Origin: Taxillus chinensis | Taxonomy: Eukaryota > Streptophyta > Magnoliopsida > Santalales > Loranthaceae | Direction of reading: 5' to 3' | NCBI GenBank assembly: GCA_023512835.1 | Contig: CM042091.1 | Location: forward strand, 38,020,107-38,084,106 | DNA: 64,000 nt | Part shown: positions 25,258 to 35,900 of the stretch, one piece after another | How the letters are laid out: each line of letters begins with the position of its first letter | Numbering within the stretch: position 1 is the stretch's first letter | Program-made: the position numbers and the translations under genes | The notes under the pieces: generated by a model | Told to the model about the DNA's origin: nothing | What the model saw: only the letters and a program-made list of their open reading frames with translations | Database searches by the model: none

Positions 25258-25671
25258 TGTCACGACCCGAGCAGCATGGTGCTGGCGGTATATTTCTTAG
25301 TGGCACGATTCAGGAATGTATTCGTGCTACGTAAAGGAGAGGGATTGGTTGAAAGCGTAGATGGTGCGCAGCGGAAGGTTCCAGGCAGTTCGTGGAGGAA
25401 AACGGATGGAACCCCTTCGGAGTTCAGACGTGCCAACCCGGTTGAATGCGGGGAGCATGCCGCTAGTCGAGGACTTGACGTTGAAGAAGGGATTTGGCCA
25501 TCCTTACACAAACTGGTCGGGAACTAGAGCCGTTCTCCTGATGAGCCCAGTGGCAGGGCGAAACTAGTCTACGTACGCTTCAACCCTCAAAGGCTAAACT
25601 TAGCGGACCGTGGATAAAGAAGCTAAGTGCCGCAGTGGGTTAAGAGACGCAGGAAACCTGACCCCGTGACA
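25258..25671 (+). repeat. TRIM-like array LTR 1
   Basis: It is 414 bases, from TGTCACGACC to CCGTGACA. It is the most divergent of the four full copies near its start (GCGGTATATTTCTTAGTGG where the others read GCGGGACGTTTCTTGGTTT). Confidence 0.9.
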
Positions 25672-26066
25672 AGTGGTATCAGAGCCGAACCAGCCCGTAT
25701 CCTGAAGACTCGCCGAGCACTCTCGCGAGTAGCGTGATCCCAAGGTGGGAGCTCACAGAGGTGAGTCGACCGATAGTGTCTTGCATGTCTCGCGTCCATA
25801 GAGTTGGAGTATACTAGAGTGTGATACAGAGTTGGGCAAGGGAGTACGAAGGAGCGCGTCGGAGCGATCTTGGAAGCCTCCTATCCTTTGGACATTGGGC
25901 GAGTGGGCGAGCATCTTGGTAAAGGTGTTGCAACCTGCGGGGAAGCGATGTCCAAGCTGTTGACATTGGGCGAGTGGGAGGGCGTCGAGGTAACGATGCC
26001 ATCGCCTGCGGGGAAGCGATGTCGACAAGCGCAACGAGGACGTTGCGAGGATTGGGTGGAGGAGAA
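25672..26066 (+). other. TRIM-like array internal segment 1
   Basis: It starts AGTGGTATCAGAGCC (primer site at 25674) and ends GGGTGGAGGAGAA (purine tract). It contains a degenerate ~71-base duplication (25892-26033) with two ACATTGGGCGAGTGGG and two CTGCGGGGAAGCGATGTC blocks. No gene is present. Confidence 0.88.
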
Positions 26067-26480
26067 TGTCATGACCCGAGCAGCATGGTGCTGGCGGGAC
26101 GTTTCTTGGTTTCACGATTCAGGAATATATTCGTGCTACGTAAAGGAGAGGGGTTGGTTGAAAGCGTAGATGGTGCGCAGCGGAAGGTTCCAGGTAGTTC
26201 GTGGAGGAAAACGGATGGAACCCCTTTGGAGTTCAGACGTGCCGACCCGGTTGAATGCGGGGAGCACGCCGCTAGTCGAGGACTTGACGTTGAAGAAGGG
26301 ATTTGGCCATCCTTACATAAACTGGTCGGCAACTAGAGCCGTTCTCCTGATGAGCCCAGTGGCAGGGCGAAACCAGTCTACGTGCGCTTCAACCCTCAAA
26401 GGCTAAACTTAGCGGACCGTGGATAGAGAAGCTAAGTGCCGCAGTAGGTTGAGAGGCGCAGGAAACCTGACCCCGTGACA
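26067..26480 (+). repeat. TRIM-like array LTR 2
   Basis: 414 bases. It begins TGTCATGACC (CpG to TpG at the fifth to sixth base) and ends CCCCGTGACA. Confidence 0.9.
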
Positions 26481-26875
26481 AGTGGTATCAGAGCCGAACC
26501 AGCCCGTATCCTGAAGACTCGCCGAGCACTCTCGCGAGTAGCGTGATCCCAAGGTGGGAGCTCACAGAGGTGAGTCGACCGATAGTGTCTTGCACGTCTC
26601 GCGTCCATAGAGTTGGAGTATCCTAGAGTGTGATACAGAGTTGGGCAAAGGAGTACGAAGGAGCGCGTCGGAGCGATCTTGGAAGCCTCCTATCCTTTGG
26701 ACATTGGGCGAGTGGGCGAGCATCTTGGTAAAGGTGTTGCAACCTGCGGGGAAGCGATGTCCAAGCTGTTGACATTGGGCGAGTGGGAGGGCGTCGAGGT
26801 AACGATGCCATCGCCTGCGGGGAAGCGATGTCGACAAGCGCAACGAGGATGTTGCGAAGATTGGGTGGAGGAGAA
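26481..26875 (+). other. TRIM-like array internal segment 2
   Basis: It has the same structure as segment 1, with an intact TGGTATCAGAGCC primer site and a terminal purine tract. It is nearly identical to segments 1 and 3. Confidence 0.88.
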
Positions 26876-27289
26876 TGTCACGACCCGAGCAGCATGGTGC
26901 TGGCGGGACGTTTCTTGGTTTCACGATTCAGGAATGTATTCGTGCTACATAAAGGAGAGGGGTTGGTTGAAAGCGTAGATGGTGCGCAGCGGAAGGTTCC
27001 AGGCAGTTCGTGGAGGAAAACGGATGGAACCCCTTTGGAGTTCAGACGTGCCGACCCGGTTGAATGTGGGGAGCACGCCGCTAGTCGTGGACTTGACGTT
27101 GAAGAAGGGATTTGGCCATCCTTACATAAACTGGTCGGCAACTGGAGCCGTTCTCCTGATGAGCCCAGTGGCAGGGCGAAACCAGTCTACGTGCGCTTCA
27201 ACCCTCAAAGGCTAAACTTAGCGGACCGTGGATAGAGAAGCTAAGTGCCGCAGTGGGCTGAGAGGCGCAGGAAACCTGACCCCGTGACA
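26876..27289 (+). repeat. TRIM-like array LTR 3
   Basis: 414 bases, TGTCACGACC to CCCGTGACA. Confidence 0.9.
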
Positions 27290-27683
27290 AGTGGTATCGA
27301 GCCGAACCGGCCCGTATCCCGAAGACTCGCCGAGCACTCTCGCGAGTAGCGTGATCCCAAGGTGGGAGCTCACAGAGGTGAGTCGACCGATAGTGTCTTG
27401 CACGTCTCGCGTCCATAGAGTTGGAGTATCCTAGAGTGTGATACAGAGTTGGGCAAGGGAGTACGAAGGAGCGCGTCGGAGCGATCTTGGAAGCCTCCTA
27501 TCCTTTGGACATTGGGCGAGTGGGCAAGCATCTTGGTAAAGGTGTTGCAACCTGCGGGGAAGCGATGTCCAAGCTGTTGACATTGGGCGAGTGGGAGGGC
27601 GTCGAGGTAATGATGCCATCGCCTACGGGGAAGCGATGTCGACAAGCGCAACGAGGACGTTGCGAGGATTGGGTGGAGGAGAA
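27290..27683 (+). other. TRIM-like array internal segment 3
   Basis: It is one base shorter than the others because the primer site reads TGGTATCGAGCC, missing an A. Such a copy could not prime normally, so amplification as DNA after insertion is more likely than repeated retrotransposition of this unit. Confidence 0.88.
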
Positions 27684-28097
27684 TGTCACGACCCGAGCAG
27701 CGTGGTGCTGGCGGGACGTTTCTTGGTTTCACGATTCAGGAATGTATTCGTGCTACGTAAAGGAGAGGGGTTGGTTGAAAGCGTAGATGGTGCGCAGCGG
27801 AAGGTTCCAGGCAGTTCGTGGAGGAAAACGGATGGAACCCCTTTGGAGTTTAGACGTGCCGACCCGGTTGAATGCGGGGAGCACGCCGCTAGTCGAGGAC
27901 TTGACGTTGAAGAACGGATTTGGCCATCCTTACACAAACTGGTGGGGAACTGGAGCCGTTCTCCTGATGAGCCCAGTGGCAGGGCGAAACCAGTCTACGT
28001 GCGCTTCAACCCTCAAAGGCTAAACTTAGCGGACCGTGGATAGAGAAGCTAAGTGCCATAGTGGGTTGAGAGGCGCAGGACACCTGACCCCGTGACA
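27684..28097 (+). repeat. TRIM-like array LTR 4
   Basis: 414 bases, TGTCACGACC to CCCCGTGACA, followed by an intact primer site at 28100. Confidence 0.9.
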
Positions 28098-28199
28098 AGT
28101 GGTATCAGAGCCGAACCGGCCCGTATCCTGAAGACTCGCCGAGCACTCTCGCGAGTGCCGCAGTGGGTTGAGAGGCGCAGGAAACCTGACCCCGTGACA
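28098..28199 (+). other. TRIM-like array right end: deleted internal segment fused to LTR tail
   Basis: The first ~59 bases of an internal segment run directly into the last ~43 bases of an LTR. The junction GCGAGTGCCG carries AGT, present at both parental sites, so about 700 bases were lost by a deletion with 3-base microhomology. The outer end CCGTGACA is kept. Confidence 0.85.
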
Positions 28200-29220
28200 C
28201 AGGAGACACGACACGATATGGGTAGTTGTCGACCGGTTGACTAAATCGGCGCATTTTATTCCGATTCGAGAGACAGACCCAGTGAGGACTTTGGGACAGA
28301 GGTATATTGATGTTATTGTGCGGTTGCATGGAGTCCCATTGTCTATTATATCTGATCGGGATGCGAGGTTCACCTCTCAGTTTTGGAGACATTTACAGCG
28401 AACTTTGGGTACTAGGGTGAACCTCAGTACAGCCTTTCATCCGCAGACGGATGGTCAGTCGGAGCGGACGATTCAGACGCTCGAGGATATGTTGCGTGCC
28501 TATGTCCTAGATTTTGGAGGTTATTGGGAGACTCACCTTCCTTTGGTGGAGTTCTCTTACAACAACAGTTATCAGGCCACGATTGGGATGGCTCCGTATG
28601 AGGCACTGTATGGGCGGCCTTGTAGATCACCCTTGTGTTGGGCACAGACGGGAAAGACAGTAGTTCTTGGTCCCGATATGGTTCGAGAGACCACAGAGAT
28701 AGTGTAGCTGATTCGACAGCGCATGTTGACAACGCAGAGTAGGCAGAAGTCCTATACGGACCAAAGGCGTCGACCCTTGCAGTTTGAGGTGGGGGACCAT
28801 TTATTTTTGCGGGTTTCACCACGTCGAGGGCATCGGAGGTTTGGACGTGGATCCAAACTCTCCCCTCATTTTGTGGGACCATTTGAGATTATTGCCACCG
28901 TAGGCGCAGTGGCGTACCGATTAGCTTTGCCACCAGAGTTGGCGTGAGTACATGATGTGTTTCATATGTCTCAGTTGAGGCAGTATCACCTTGATCCTTC
29001 TCATGTGTTGGACTATCGCAAGATAGACTTGGCTGATGATGGTGCTGTTGTTGAGATGCCGGCACAGATTTTGGACAGGCGGGACCAGGTCTTGCGAGGC
29101 AAGACGATCCCACTAGTTCGGGTGTTATGGTGACACCGAGGCATGGAGGAGCAGACTTGGGAGAAAGAGAGCCAGATGCAGGTTCTTCATCCTGAGATGT
29201 TCGAGGACGATCAGTCCTGA
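28200..29220 (+). pseudogene. Element C integrase core (rest) and chromodomain
   Basis: It continues the integrase frame after the array: [19 protein letters not shown] (second Asp), HPQTDGQSERTIQTLED (Glu), then [15 protein letters not shown]. The C-terminal part has GPFEIIATVG and the chromodomain-like stretch EMPAQILDRRDQ and MEEQTWEKESQ, ending FEDDQS at about 29219. In-frame stops at 28705 (TAG for CAG), 28945 (TGA for CGA) and 29130 (TGA for CGA) are all C-to-T changes. Confidence 0.88.
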
Positions 29221-29240
29221 GGTGGGGAGGATGTGAGGAC
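29200..29240 (+). repeat. Duplicated pol-end/polypurine segment, upstream copy (element C)
   Basis: TTCGAGGACGATCAGTCC, then a GGTGGGGAGGATGTGAGGAC stretch. It closely resembles the real polypurine tract and LTR start 247 bases downstream (29447-29488). The upstream copy codes for the last residues of pol. Confidence 0.8.
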
Positions 29241-29446
29241 CTTCCCTGAGGTATGAGTTATGTTTTATGCATTTGTTTTGCATATGTTGTTTGAGATGTG
29301 GTTTAGCTTGTTGTTGTTGGATTTTGTCAGCCCTTTTGGCTTGTTGCGAGTTGCATTGCACATGTGTGATCGGTGATCATGTTTTATGTTTTGTTGTTGG
29401 GACATTGAGCTTGAATTTTGCATGTCCTTTGGGCATGTGTTTTATT

Positions 29447-29478
29447 TTCGAGGACGAAAAGTCCTAAGGTGGGGAGGA
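29447..29478 (+). other. Polypurine tract region of element C
   Basis: TTCGAGGACGAAAAGTCC followed by AAGGTGGGGAGGA abuts the TGTAAAGACTC of the 3' LTR. The 200 bases upstream of it are TTG-rich spacer with no gene. Confidence 0.88.
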
Positions 29479-31903
29479 TGTAAAGACTCATATTTGGGTA
29501 GTCTTGAGAGATAGTCATTCTATGGGAATGTAACTATCTGGACGGTAGTGTAGCCGTCGATGTGAGCATTTTGACTGTACTTGGGCCCGATTCCGAGTCG
29601 GAGCCCCGTTTGACCCAATTGTTGACTTTTCGGGGTTTATTGGTTGACTTTGCGTTTGAGCGCTCATTTGCGTGTAATAATATCAGTCTAGTGTTGTGTT
29701 CGTCATTTCGAGCGTTTTGACTGTAGTTTGACTCAATTTGGAGTTTGGGGCCTGGGAGGTCAATTTTTGTGTTGGGAGGTCAATTATTGACTGGGTCAAT
29801 GGTTGACTAGGTCAGTTGACTGGCAGAAATATAAATAGCCGAAAAAAAAAGAAGAAGCTTTCACTTTACGCTTCACGTTTGTGCATTTGAGAGAGAGAGC
29901 TTGAGAGAGCTCGGAGGCCTTGGCAATTTAGGGCGATTTGGGTTCGTGGAGCTCAAAGATTCACTTCAAGTAGGTGTCCTTGAACTTCTTATCTCTCTCT
30001 TGTTTTGGATCTGCACGAATTTATCATGATTTATGAAATTGAGCATGAACCCTAGAATTTGGGGAAAACCAATTTTGGGTTAGATCTAATGCTTTAGCAT
30101 AAGATCTGTGGTTAAGAACTGTTTATTATCATTGTGGATATATGTTTATGTGATTTTGGGGTTGATTAACTGTGTTTTTCATGAGGGTTGATAAGTCAAC
30201 CATGGAAATCTGGCTTTAGATCTAGATTTCTGGAAATCTGGAATTTTATATGTGTTTCTGTTGTTTCTGCGCGATTTAGAGGCGTTCTGGACGCGTTTTG
30301 AGGTAGATATCGTAGTTTGTTGCAAAACAGGGGTGTTAGTGAGCGTCTGGGAGTTTCTGGGCGCGTTTCAGACGAAGAACAGGTGAAAATGACGATGAAC
30401 AGTACCCTGGGCGCGTTACTGGGTCGAACTAACGAAAATCCGAAGTTCTGGGTCGTAGGGTCGTAGTTCGTAAACCCGTAGTTCGAAGGTTCACAGTTCG
30501 TAGTTCGAAGGTTCGAAGGTTCGTAGTTCGAAGGTTCGTAGTTTGTAGGGACGTAGTCCGAAGGTCGAAGATCGAAAATCCTCTTCGAGTCTTCGAGGCG
30601 CGCTCCGCAGCTACGAGTCGTCGTTCCGCAGCTACGAGTCGCAGGTTTTGAGCTACAAGTCGCAGCTCCAACAGTGTAACTGGACACTGGACAACACTGG
30701 ACTGGACCTATTTACATCGTAACCTATACCCATCTACACATTGAAATATTATACTTAAGTTACTATGTAAATAACGAAATACCCCCATTTGGATTCAAAG
30801 AAAAATACTAGAAAAATTAATTCCCACTATTTCAAAATGTGAAAATTGGGTTTTAGTGTAAAATCTCGGAAAAATCCAAAAGTTCGTAGTGGTGAATTTT
30901 TGGAAAGTGCGGTTAGACATCTCAGAAAAATCCCCAAAAATCAGATTATCTTATTTATGATATGGGAACCCAATGCCGGGACTTTTGATTTCAAGAAAAT
31001 AGCTCCTATGGGTACTTCCTTCATAAATCAAGGATTGAGGATTTACTTGTGAAGACTGGCTACAGTTCTAAAGGAAATGTTGAGAATGACATGCCATACT
31101 AATGTTAGTATGTTGGTGTGAGGTATTAGGGCATGGACTCCGTGACTTGTTTGGGTTCTCTCCGTGATGCACCGATGGTGCTATGTGGTTGACGTGGTAG
31201 GCATATATGCCGATGGCAGGCCTGTGTGGCTACTGTGGCCGGGCATATTGCGCTGTGCCGTGGCAGGCCTGTGTGGCAACTGTGTTCGGGCATATAGCGC
31301 TGTGGTAGGGCTGAGTGCCCTGAGCTGGGATCCTGTTGAGAATTGTGGACAAGCTGTCCTGTGTGGGAAGGCTAGGTCCTGATGTTTGTTTGCAAGCTGA
31401 GTCCTGATGATTATGCACACTACAAAGTGCACGAGTACACAGAGCATGTAGTATAGACTTGTATGCCTGCATGATGTAGAGTGTTGGGGTCACCTACTGA
31501 GCTTGTCGCTCACCCTTACTTGTTGTTTACCTTTTTCAGGTGTGACCCGAGACTAGTGGAGGACTTTCTTCCAGGAGGACGCCCACTACTCTGATGTATG
31601 ATACAGTACTGTATTCTATATTTTATTATGTGTTGTATCCCGGACATGGGTCCGTGAACAATTGTATTTGCATACTGTTTGTGATGTAATGTCTGTATGA
31701 CTGTTTGACTTATCATATGCATGGTGATGTATGAAAAAGTATAGGATTACCCTTGATGTATGACTGTACAGGGTTACATATTTGAGATAGCACCCGCGGT
31801 GTAGTCTCTATTGGTGTTAGTCACCAACCCCTTGACCTTTCGGGTGCGGGCAAGGGGAAGTCATGTTCCTGGTTCTGGGTTCCCTGGAATTTGGGGTGTG
31901 ACA
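29479..31903 (+). mobile_element. Element C 3' LTR
   Basis: 2425 bases, homologous to 9517-11981. It is a little shorter, through a smaller TTCGAAGG array and loss of one GGCAGGCATATGCACCGATG-type repeat near 31260. It ends GTGTGACA and is followed by the duplication CTACA. Confidence 0.93.
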
Positions 31904-31908
31904 CTACA

Positions 31909-32456
31909 AGTGGCTGTAGTTTTTATCTAGGCTTCAAATGTGTTCCATGGCTGAGCCACAAACAGAACAGTGTTGCTTGTAGCACAGCAGAAGCAGAGTA
32001 TGTGGCTGCCCATGTAGCATGTACTCAAGTGGTATTGATGCATACGCAACTGTCAGACTTGGGAGTGGATGTGGAGTTACTTGTTAACATCTAGTGTGAC
32101 AACTAGAGTGCAGTTAATATTAGCAGAAATCCCGTTCAGCATTCAAAGACCAAGCATATTGACTATCGTTACCACTATATCAAGGAACATGTGGAAGAGG
32201 GAACTGTGCAATTGGTGAATGTTCCTACGCAGGAACAAACGGCAGACATCCTCACTAAACCTCTATCCATGGAGCTATTTGACAGACACCGTAGCGGGCT
32301 GTCTGTACAGCTACCTCTTCACACGTAAGGCGTCAGTTGTTTTCCCCCTTCTCATTCTTTGCAATTGGTTGTCAAAGGGGGAGAAGAAAGAGAGTACTGT
32401 GTTCAGGAGGAGCAGTGTTATTCTGTTATGTTGCCAACAATTCCAAAGGGGGAGAT
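31909..32456 (+). pseudogene. Element D RNase H, end of pol and polypurine tract
   Basis: The frame resumes after element C: SGCSFYLGFKCVPWLSHKQ then STAEAEYVAAH, the conserved copia RNase H end. It continues to HIDYRYHYIKEHVEEG and ADILTKPLS. Stops occur at about 32091 and 32100. It ends in AAAGGGGGAGA (32445-32455), the polypurine tract, next to the LTR. Confidence 0.88.
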
Positions 32457-33852
32457 TGTTGTTCCTGCAAGGTTAAGTTGTCATTGTTGTCAACATGTTG
32501 TAGGAAACGGAACGCGCAGGCTCGAAGGTCTGGGTCGAAGATCCGCCGTACTTGGTTGGACAACTTCATAGAGTGATCTTTTAGAGTGAGCTCATAGAGG
32601 GAGTCTACCTATGTACGTCATAACTCGAAGGTCGTAGACCTGCAGGTCGTAGATCAGAAGACTCGAAGGTCGTAGATCAAAAGACTTGAAGGTCGTAGAT
32701 CAAAAGACTCGAAGGTCGAAGACTCACAGGATGTAGACTGATAGACCATGAGCCTCGTAGCACCTTCAAAGGACCACAGGGTTGAAGCCTCGTAGAGGAA
32801 TAGGGTCGAAGCCTAGAAGGGACACAGGGTCGTAGGGTTGTAGACTCAAGGTGCTGACAGATGCAGAGCCGTGTCTCGCAGATTCGAAGCTAAGACTCGT
32901 AGAGTCGTTGCTCGTAGGGTCGTAGACTGAAGCTCGCAGGGTCGTAGGACCTGTTGCACAGCCCCGGAAGTAGCTACTAACCAAGGTAGAATGTAGTTGT
33001 TCGACTCGAAGACTCATAGAGCTTAAAAGCTTGTAGCACTGATTCTGACCTAGCTTCGAAGCTAGAGAGCAGAAGTATTGGAAGATGAATGCCCTTGGTT
33101 TGAAGACTCAGACTCGAAGAATCAAAGAAGAAGACTCATAGACTCGTAGAAAAGCTACGAGGCAATATCTCCGAGGCTGTGGCTTGTGAAAGGAATGGAG
33201 CGCGCTACGAAGGAGTGAAACGCGTGGACGCTCACCGTTTCAATAAGTCGTTACCCGGGCAGTGGTTTTAAGTACACTAAGTACTGCAAAACACGTGGAC
33301 ATCATCCGAGAGGGGTTTAACTTGTTTCTACGGTGAAATCACAGACTGAAACATGCTTAACCCTAGCTGAAGGGTTTCGGACTTCGGTTGGCCTATAAAA
33401 AGCAAGGAATGTGCCTGATGTATTAGAACGCCGAATAAATTCTTTGTGCAGTGAAGAAACGTATTTGCAGAGATACAAGAGGTGACGTAGAGTAGTTCAT
33501 AAAAATAGAGAGAGAGGGAGATTGAAAGAAAGATAAAAGTGAGTTCATTCATCTTTCTTCCTCATACATTTGGTGAATAGATCGTGAGTCCGGCAAAGGA
33601 GTGATTGAAGGTTGAGCATAGCAAACGGTCATCAACGCAGGAGCAGATTGCACAAACAGATTTTTACAGTGAGTAAAGTCTAGAGCAATACTGTTTTTGT
33701 ATTTGTATTGAAAAGAAGAGAGAGTTGATCCTATTTGTGAAAAGGGCTAGACCTTACTGTACTATAGGATATATAGTGGATTGGACTTGGTGTAGGTATA
33801 TCCTCACCACCGTGGAGTAGATCACATTGATCGAACCACGTATATTGTGTGT
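32457..33852 (+). mobile_element. Element D 3' LTR, interrupted by element E
   Basis: It starts TGTTGTTCCTGCAAGG. It carries many GTCGTAGA/GACTCGAAG units, a TATAAAAAGC near 33395 that could be the TATA box, and the CTAGACCTTACTGT region typical of SIRE-type LTRs. No CA end is seen before element E starts at 33853, so the rest of this LTR is expected on the far side of E, outside the window. Confidence 0.75.
32645..32713 (+). repeat. 23-bp tandem repeat in element D LTR
   Basis: Three units of the form GGTCGTAGATCAAAAGACTC-GAA differ by single bases. They sit inside the larger GTAGA/GTCGAAG-rich tract (32610-33140). Confidence 0.88.
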
Positions 33853-35858
33853 TGTTGGGAATATAGAATTTGATGAAGCTGCCAAAATATAGTCTAAGTC
33901 TGGAGACTCGAAGAACCGAAGGTCGTAGGGTCGAAGAGTTGAGTTCGTAGAAGTGAAACTGTCATAGGACATATTGGCAAGAGACTCGTAGACTCGTACG
34001 GTCTGAAGACTTAAAGCGAAATAGTGACAGAACATTGCGACTCGTAGATCCAGGGTCGAAGGTCTCAGAGTCGAAGCATGGGAGAGAGAGTTACTGCAAG
34101 CACCAATATGTTCAGAGACTCGTAGAGTCAAAGAATTCTAAAGAATAGTAACCAATGCTAAATGACTCGTAGACTTGCAGCCCGTAGAACTGTAGAGTCC
34201 TTAAAAACACTTAAGTCAATTAACAGAACTTAAACTGCCACTTGACACGAAGACTCGTAGAGTCGTAGAGTCGAAGCCTTCGAACATTGTTAAGAAAACA
34301 GGACTTGTAGACTCGTATGTTGAAGGTCGTAGAGTCGAAACCTTTGAACACTGTTAAGAAAACAGGACTCGTAGACTCGTAGATTGAAAGTCATAGAGTC
34401 GAAGCCTTCAAACACTGTTAAGAAAACAGGACTCGTAGACTCGTAGGTTGAAGGTCGAAGAGTCGATGCTATAAAGACTGGGAAACAAATGAAACTGTAA
34501 CTCAAGGGTCGTAGAGTCGTAGAGTCGTTGACTCAAGGGATACAGTTATTCTAAAGAAATTACCAAACTTACGGACTCGGAAATCGAAGGCTGAGAGTTA
34601 TAGCTGAAGGGTCATAGCCATATGGAGACTTAGTTTATGAGCATCCGCGAAAGACTAAGGAAGAAAAGTGAAGTTTAAGACTCGTAGAGTCGAAGATTTT
34701 CAGAGCCACTTAGTCAAATATAGTAAACTGAGAGACCCGAAGGTCGTAGACCCCCAGAGCTAGGGTTGTAGACTCGTAGCGATAACAATAGGTAGATTGG
34801 GCGGACTACGAAGAAGTCACTCTAAGCGCCATTCGAAGAGTCGCAGACTTCAGTTAATAGAGTGACACAAAAGACTAATCCAACCTGAACTCTAGCCTCG
34901 AAGACTCGAATATATGAGTCGTAGACTCGCAGAAACACTGTAAAGCCTGAAGCAAACTTTCGGCACTTCCAACAGGTTCTAACTGAAATCTTCTAGTCAC
35001 CAAACCTATGAGGCATCTACCTTCGAGGCAGACTTACAACCCTAAGCAAATTCACTTAGCGATATCATCAGCTAGGGTTTGTACAGTAAGCCTGCGCTAT
35101 CCCGAGCAGTTGAGCGCATTTAATGACTCATTAATTGCTGCCAACTACCATCCCCGGATGAATGGCCAAGATCTACTGCATGCCAAATATGAGTGTGGGC
35201 ATCTGATCTGCAAATCAGAGCAGATCAACCCATCCCCTGACATTCCGCATTTTCAGTGGCGGGAAGTCAATTTGTCGGGATGGACAACACGGCGCACGAG
35301 CACTTTAACCTTAAAGATATATCTCTCACACACTTAATGACAAAATCAAGAGTTTAACCTCTCTCTTAAAAGAAGGAAACACATAGAACACAATATAATG
35401 GTTCTGACATACTTTAAAGAAATAATCTTTTGAAGAACCAACAATAGAGAGTTCCAACGCTAGAGAGAGAGAGACTCTGAGAGAAAATTTCCGAAGTGTT
35501 GTGCGCCGTGTTGAACCAAGATCAAGATCAAATCTTTCGATCTACCATATCTTCTTGCTTAGTCAAGATCCAGTATAAGCATTGAGTCTAATCTATGTGT
35601 TGTTTTCCATAATCCGAACTATCACAGATCATTCCTTTCACATCTGAGATCTGTTAAGCAAAGAGCATTTACTCACTTCCCAGATTTGGCTGATAGTTCA
35701 TTATATATCTCTTTTAACCCATAGTCCATACTGTCATCTTCTCCATTAATACTTCCATCAAAGTTATCCATAGAAGAATCAAAATCCAGCCGACAGTCTA
35801 GCTTCTGCAAATGAAGAGAGTCTATTCACCCCCCTCTAGACTCACTTTGGGACCTACA
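33853..35858 (+). mobile_element. Element E 5' LTR
   Basis: 2006 bases, from TGTTGGGAATATAG to GGGACCTACA. It is packed with GACTCGTAG/GTCGAAG units over 33895-34945. The end (CCCCCTCTAGACTCACTTTG) is shared with A and resembles the end of the F LTR. Confidence 0.9.
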
Positions 35859-35860
35859 AT

Positions 35861-35872
35861 TGGTATCAGAGC
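35861..35872 (+). other. Primer-binding site of element E
   Basis: TGGTATCAGAGC starts two bases after the LTR end and is a perfect match to the initiator-Met tRNA complement. Confidence 0.93.
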
Positions 35873-35900
35873 AGTTCTACAACTCCGTAGAGATCCCTAA

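Larger units (their letters stand above)
25258..28199 (+). mobile_element. Tandem array of a miniature LTR retrotransposon (TRIM-like) inside C integrase
   Basis: Four complete 414-base LTRs (from TGTCACGACCCGAGCAGC to CCCCGTGACA) alternate with three ~395-base internal segments, with a period of 808-809 bases. A fourth internal segment and a fifth LTR are fused and mostly deleted at the right end. Every internal segment starts with a primer-binding site (TGGTATCAGAGCC; one copy lacks a base) and ends with a purine tract (GGGTGGAGGAGAA). There is no coding capacity. The array is flanked by CAGG on both sides (25254-25257, 28200-28203), and discounting array plus one CAGG restores the integrase frame (GLPRS then HDTIWVVVDRL). 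Confidence 0.9.
9517..31903 (+). mobile_element. Element C: Ty3-gypsy chromovirus (Tekay/Del type) with two nested insertions
   Basis: The ends are fixed by the 5-bp duplication CTACA (9512-9516 and 31904-31908), by TGTAAAGACTC at the start and by GTGACA at the end. Inside are LTR, primer site, gag, protease, RT, RNase H, integrase, chromodomain, polypurine tract and LTR. Removing element B (12531-21763) and the miniature-element array (25258-28199) leaves about 10.2 kb, a normal length for Tekay. It interrupts the RNase H region of copia element D, whose coding sequence resumes right after it (SGCSFYLGFK). The two LTRs are similar but differ by scattered substitutions and an indel near 11310, so it is old enough to have decayed. 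Confidence 0.93.

Noticed and set aside
25754..28043. Repeated 60-150 codon frames on both strands of the tandem array
   Set aside because: They recur only because the DNA unit is repeated, lie across LTR/internal borders and show no domain.
25253..28204. A 5-bp target-site duplication for the tandem array
   Set aside because: Only CAGG (4 bases) matches exactly on both sides; a fifth base would need one mismatch, so I report four.
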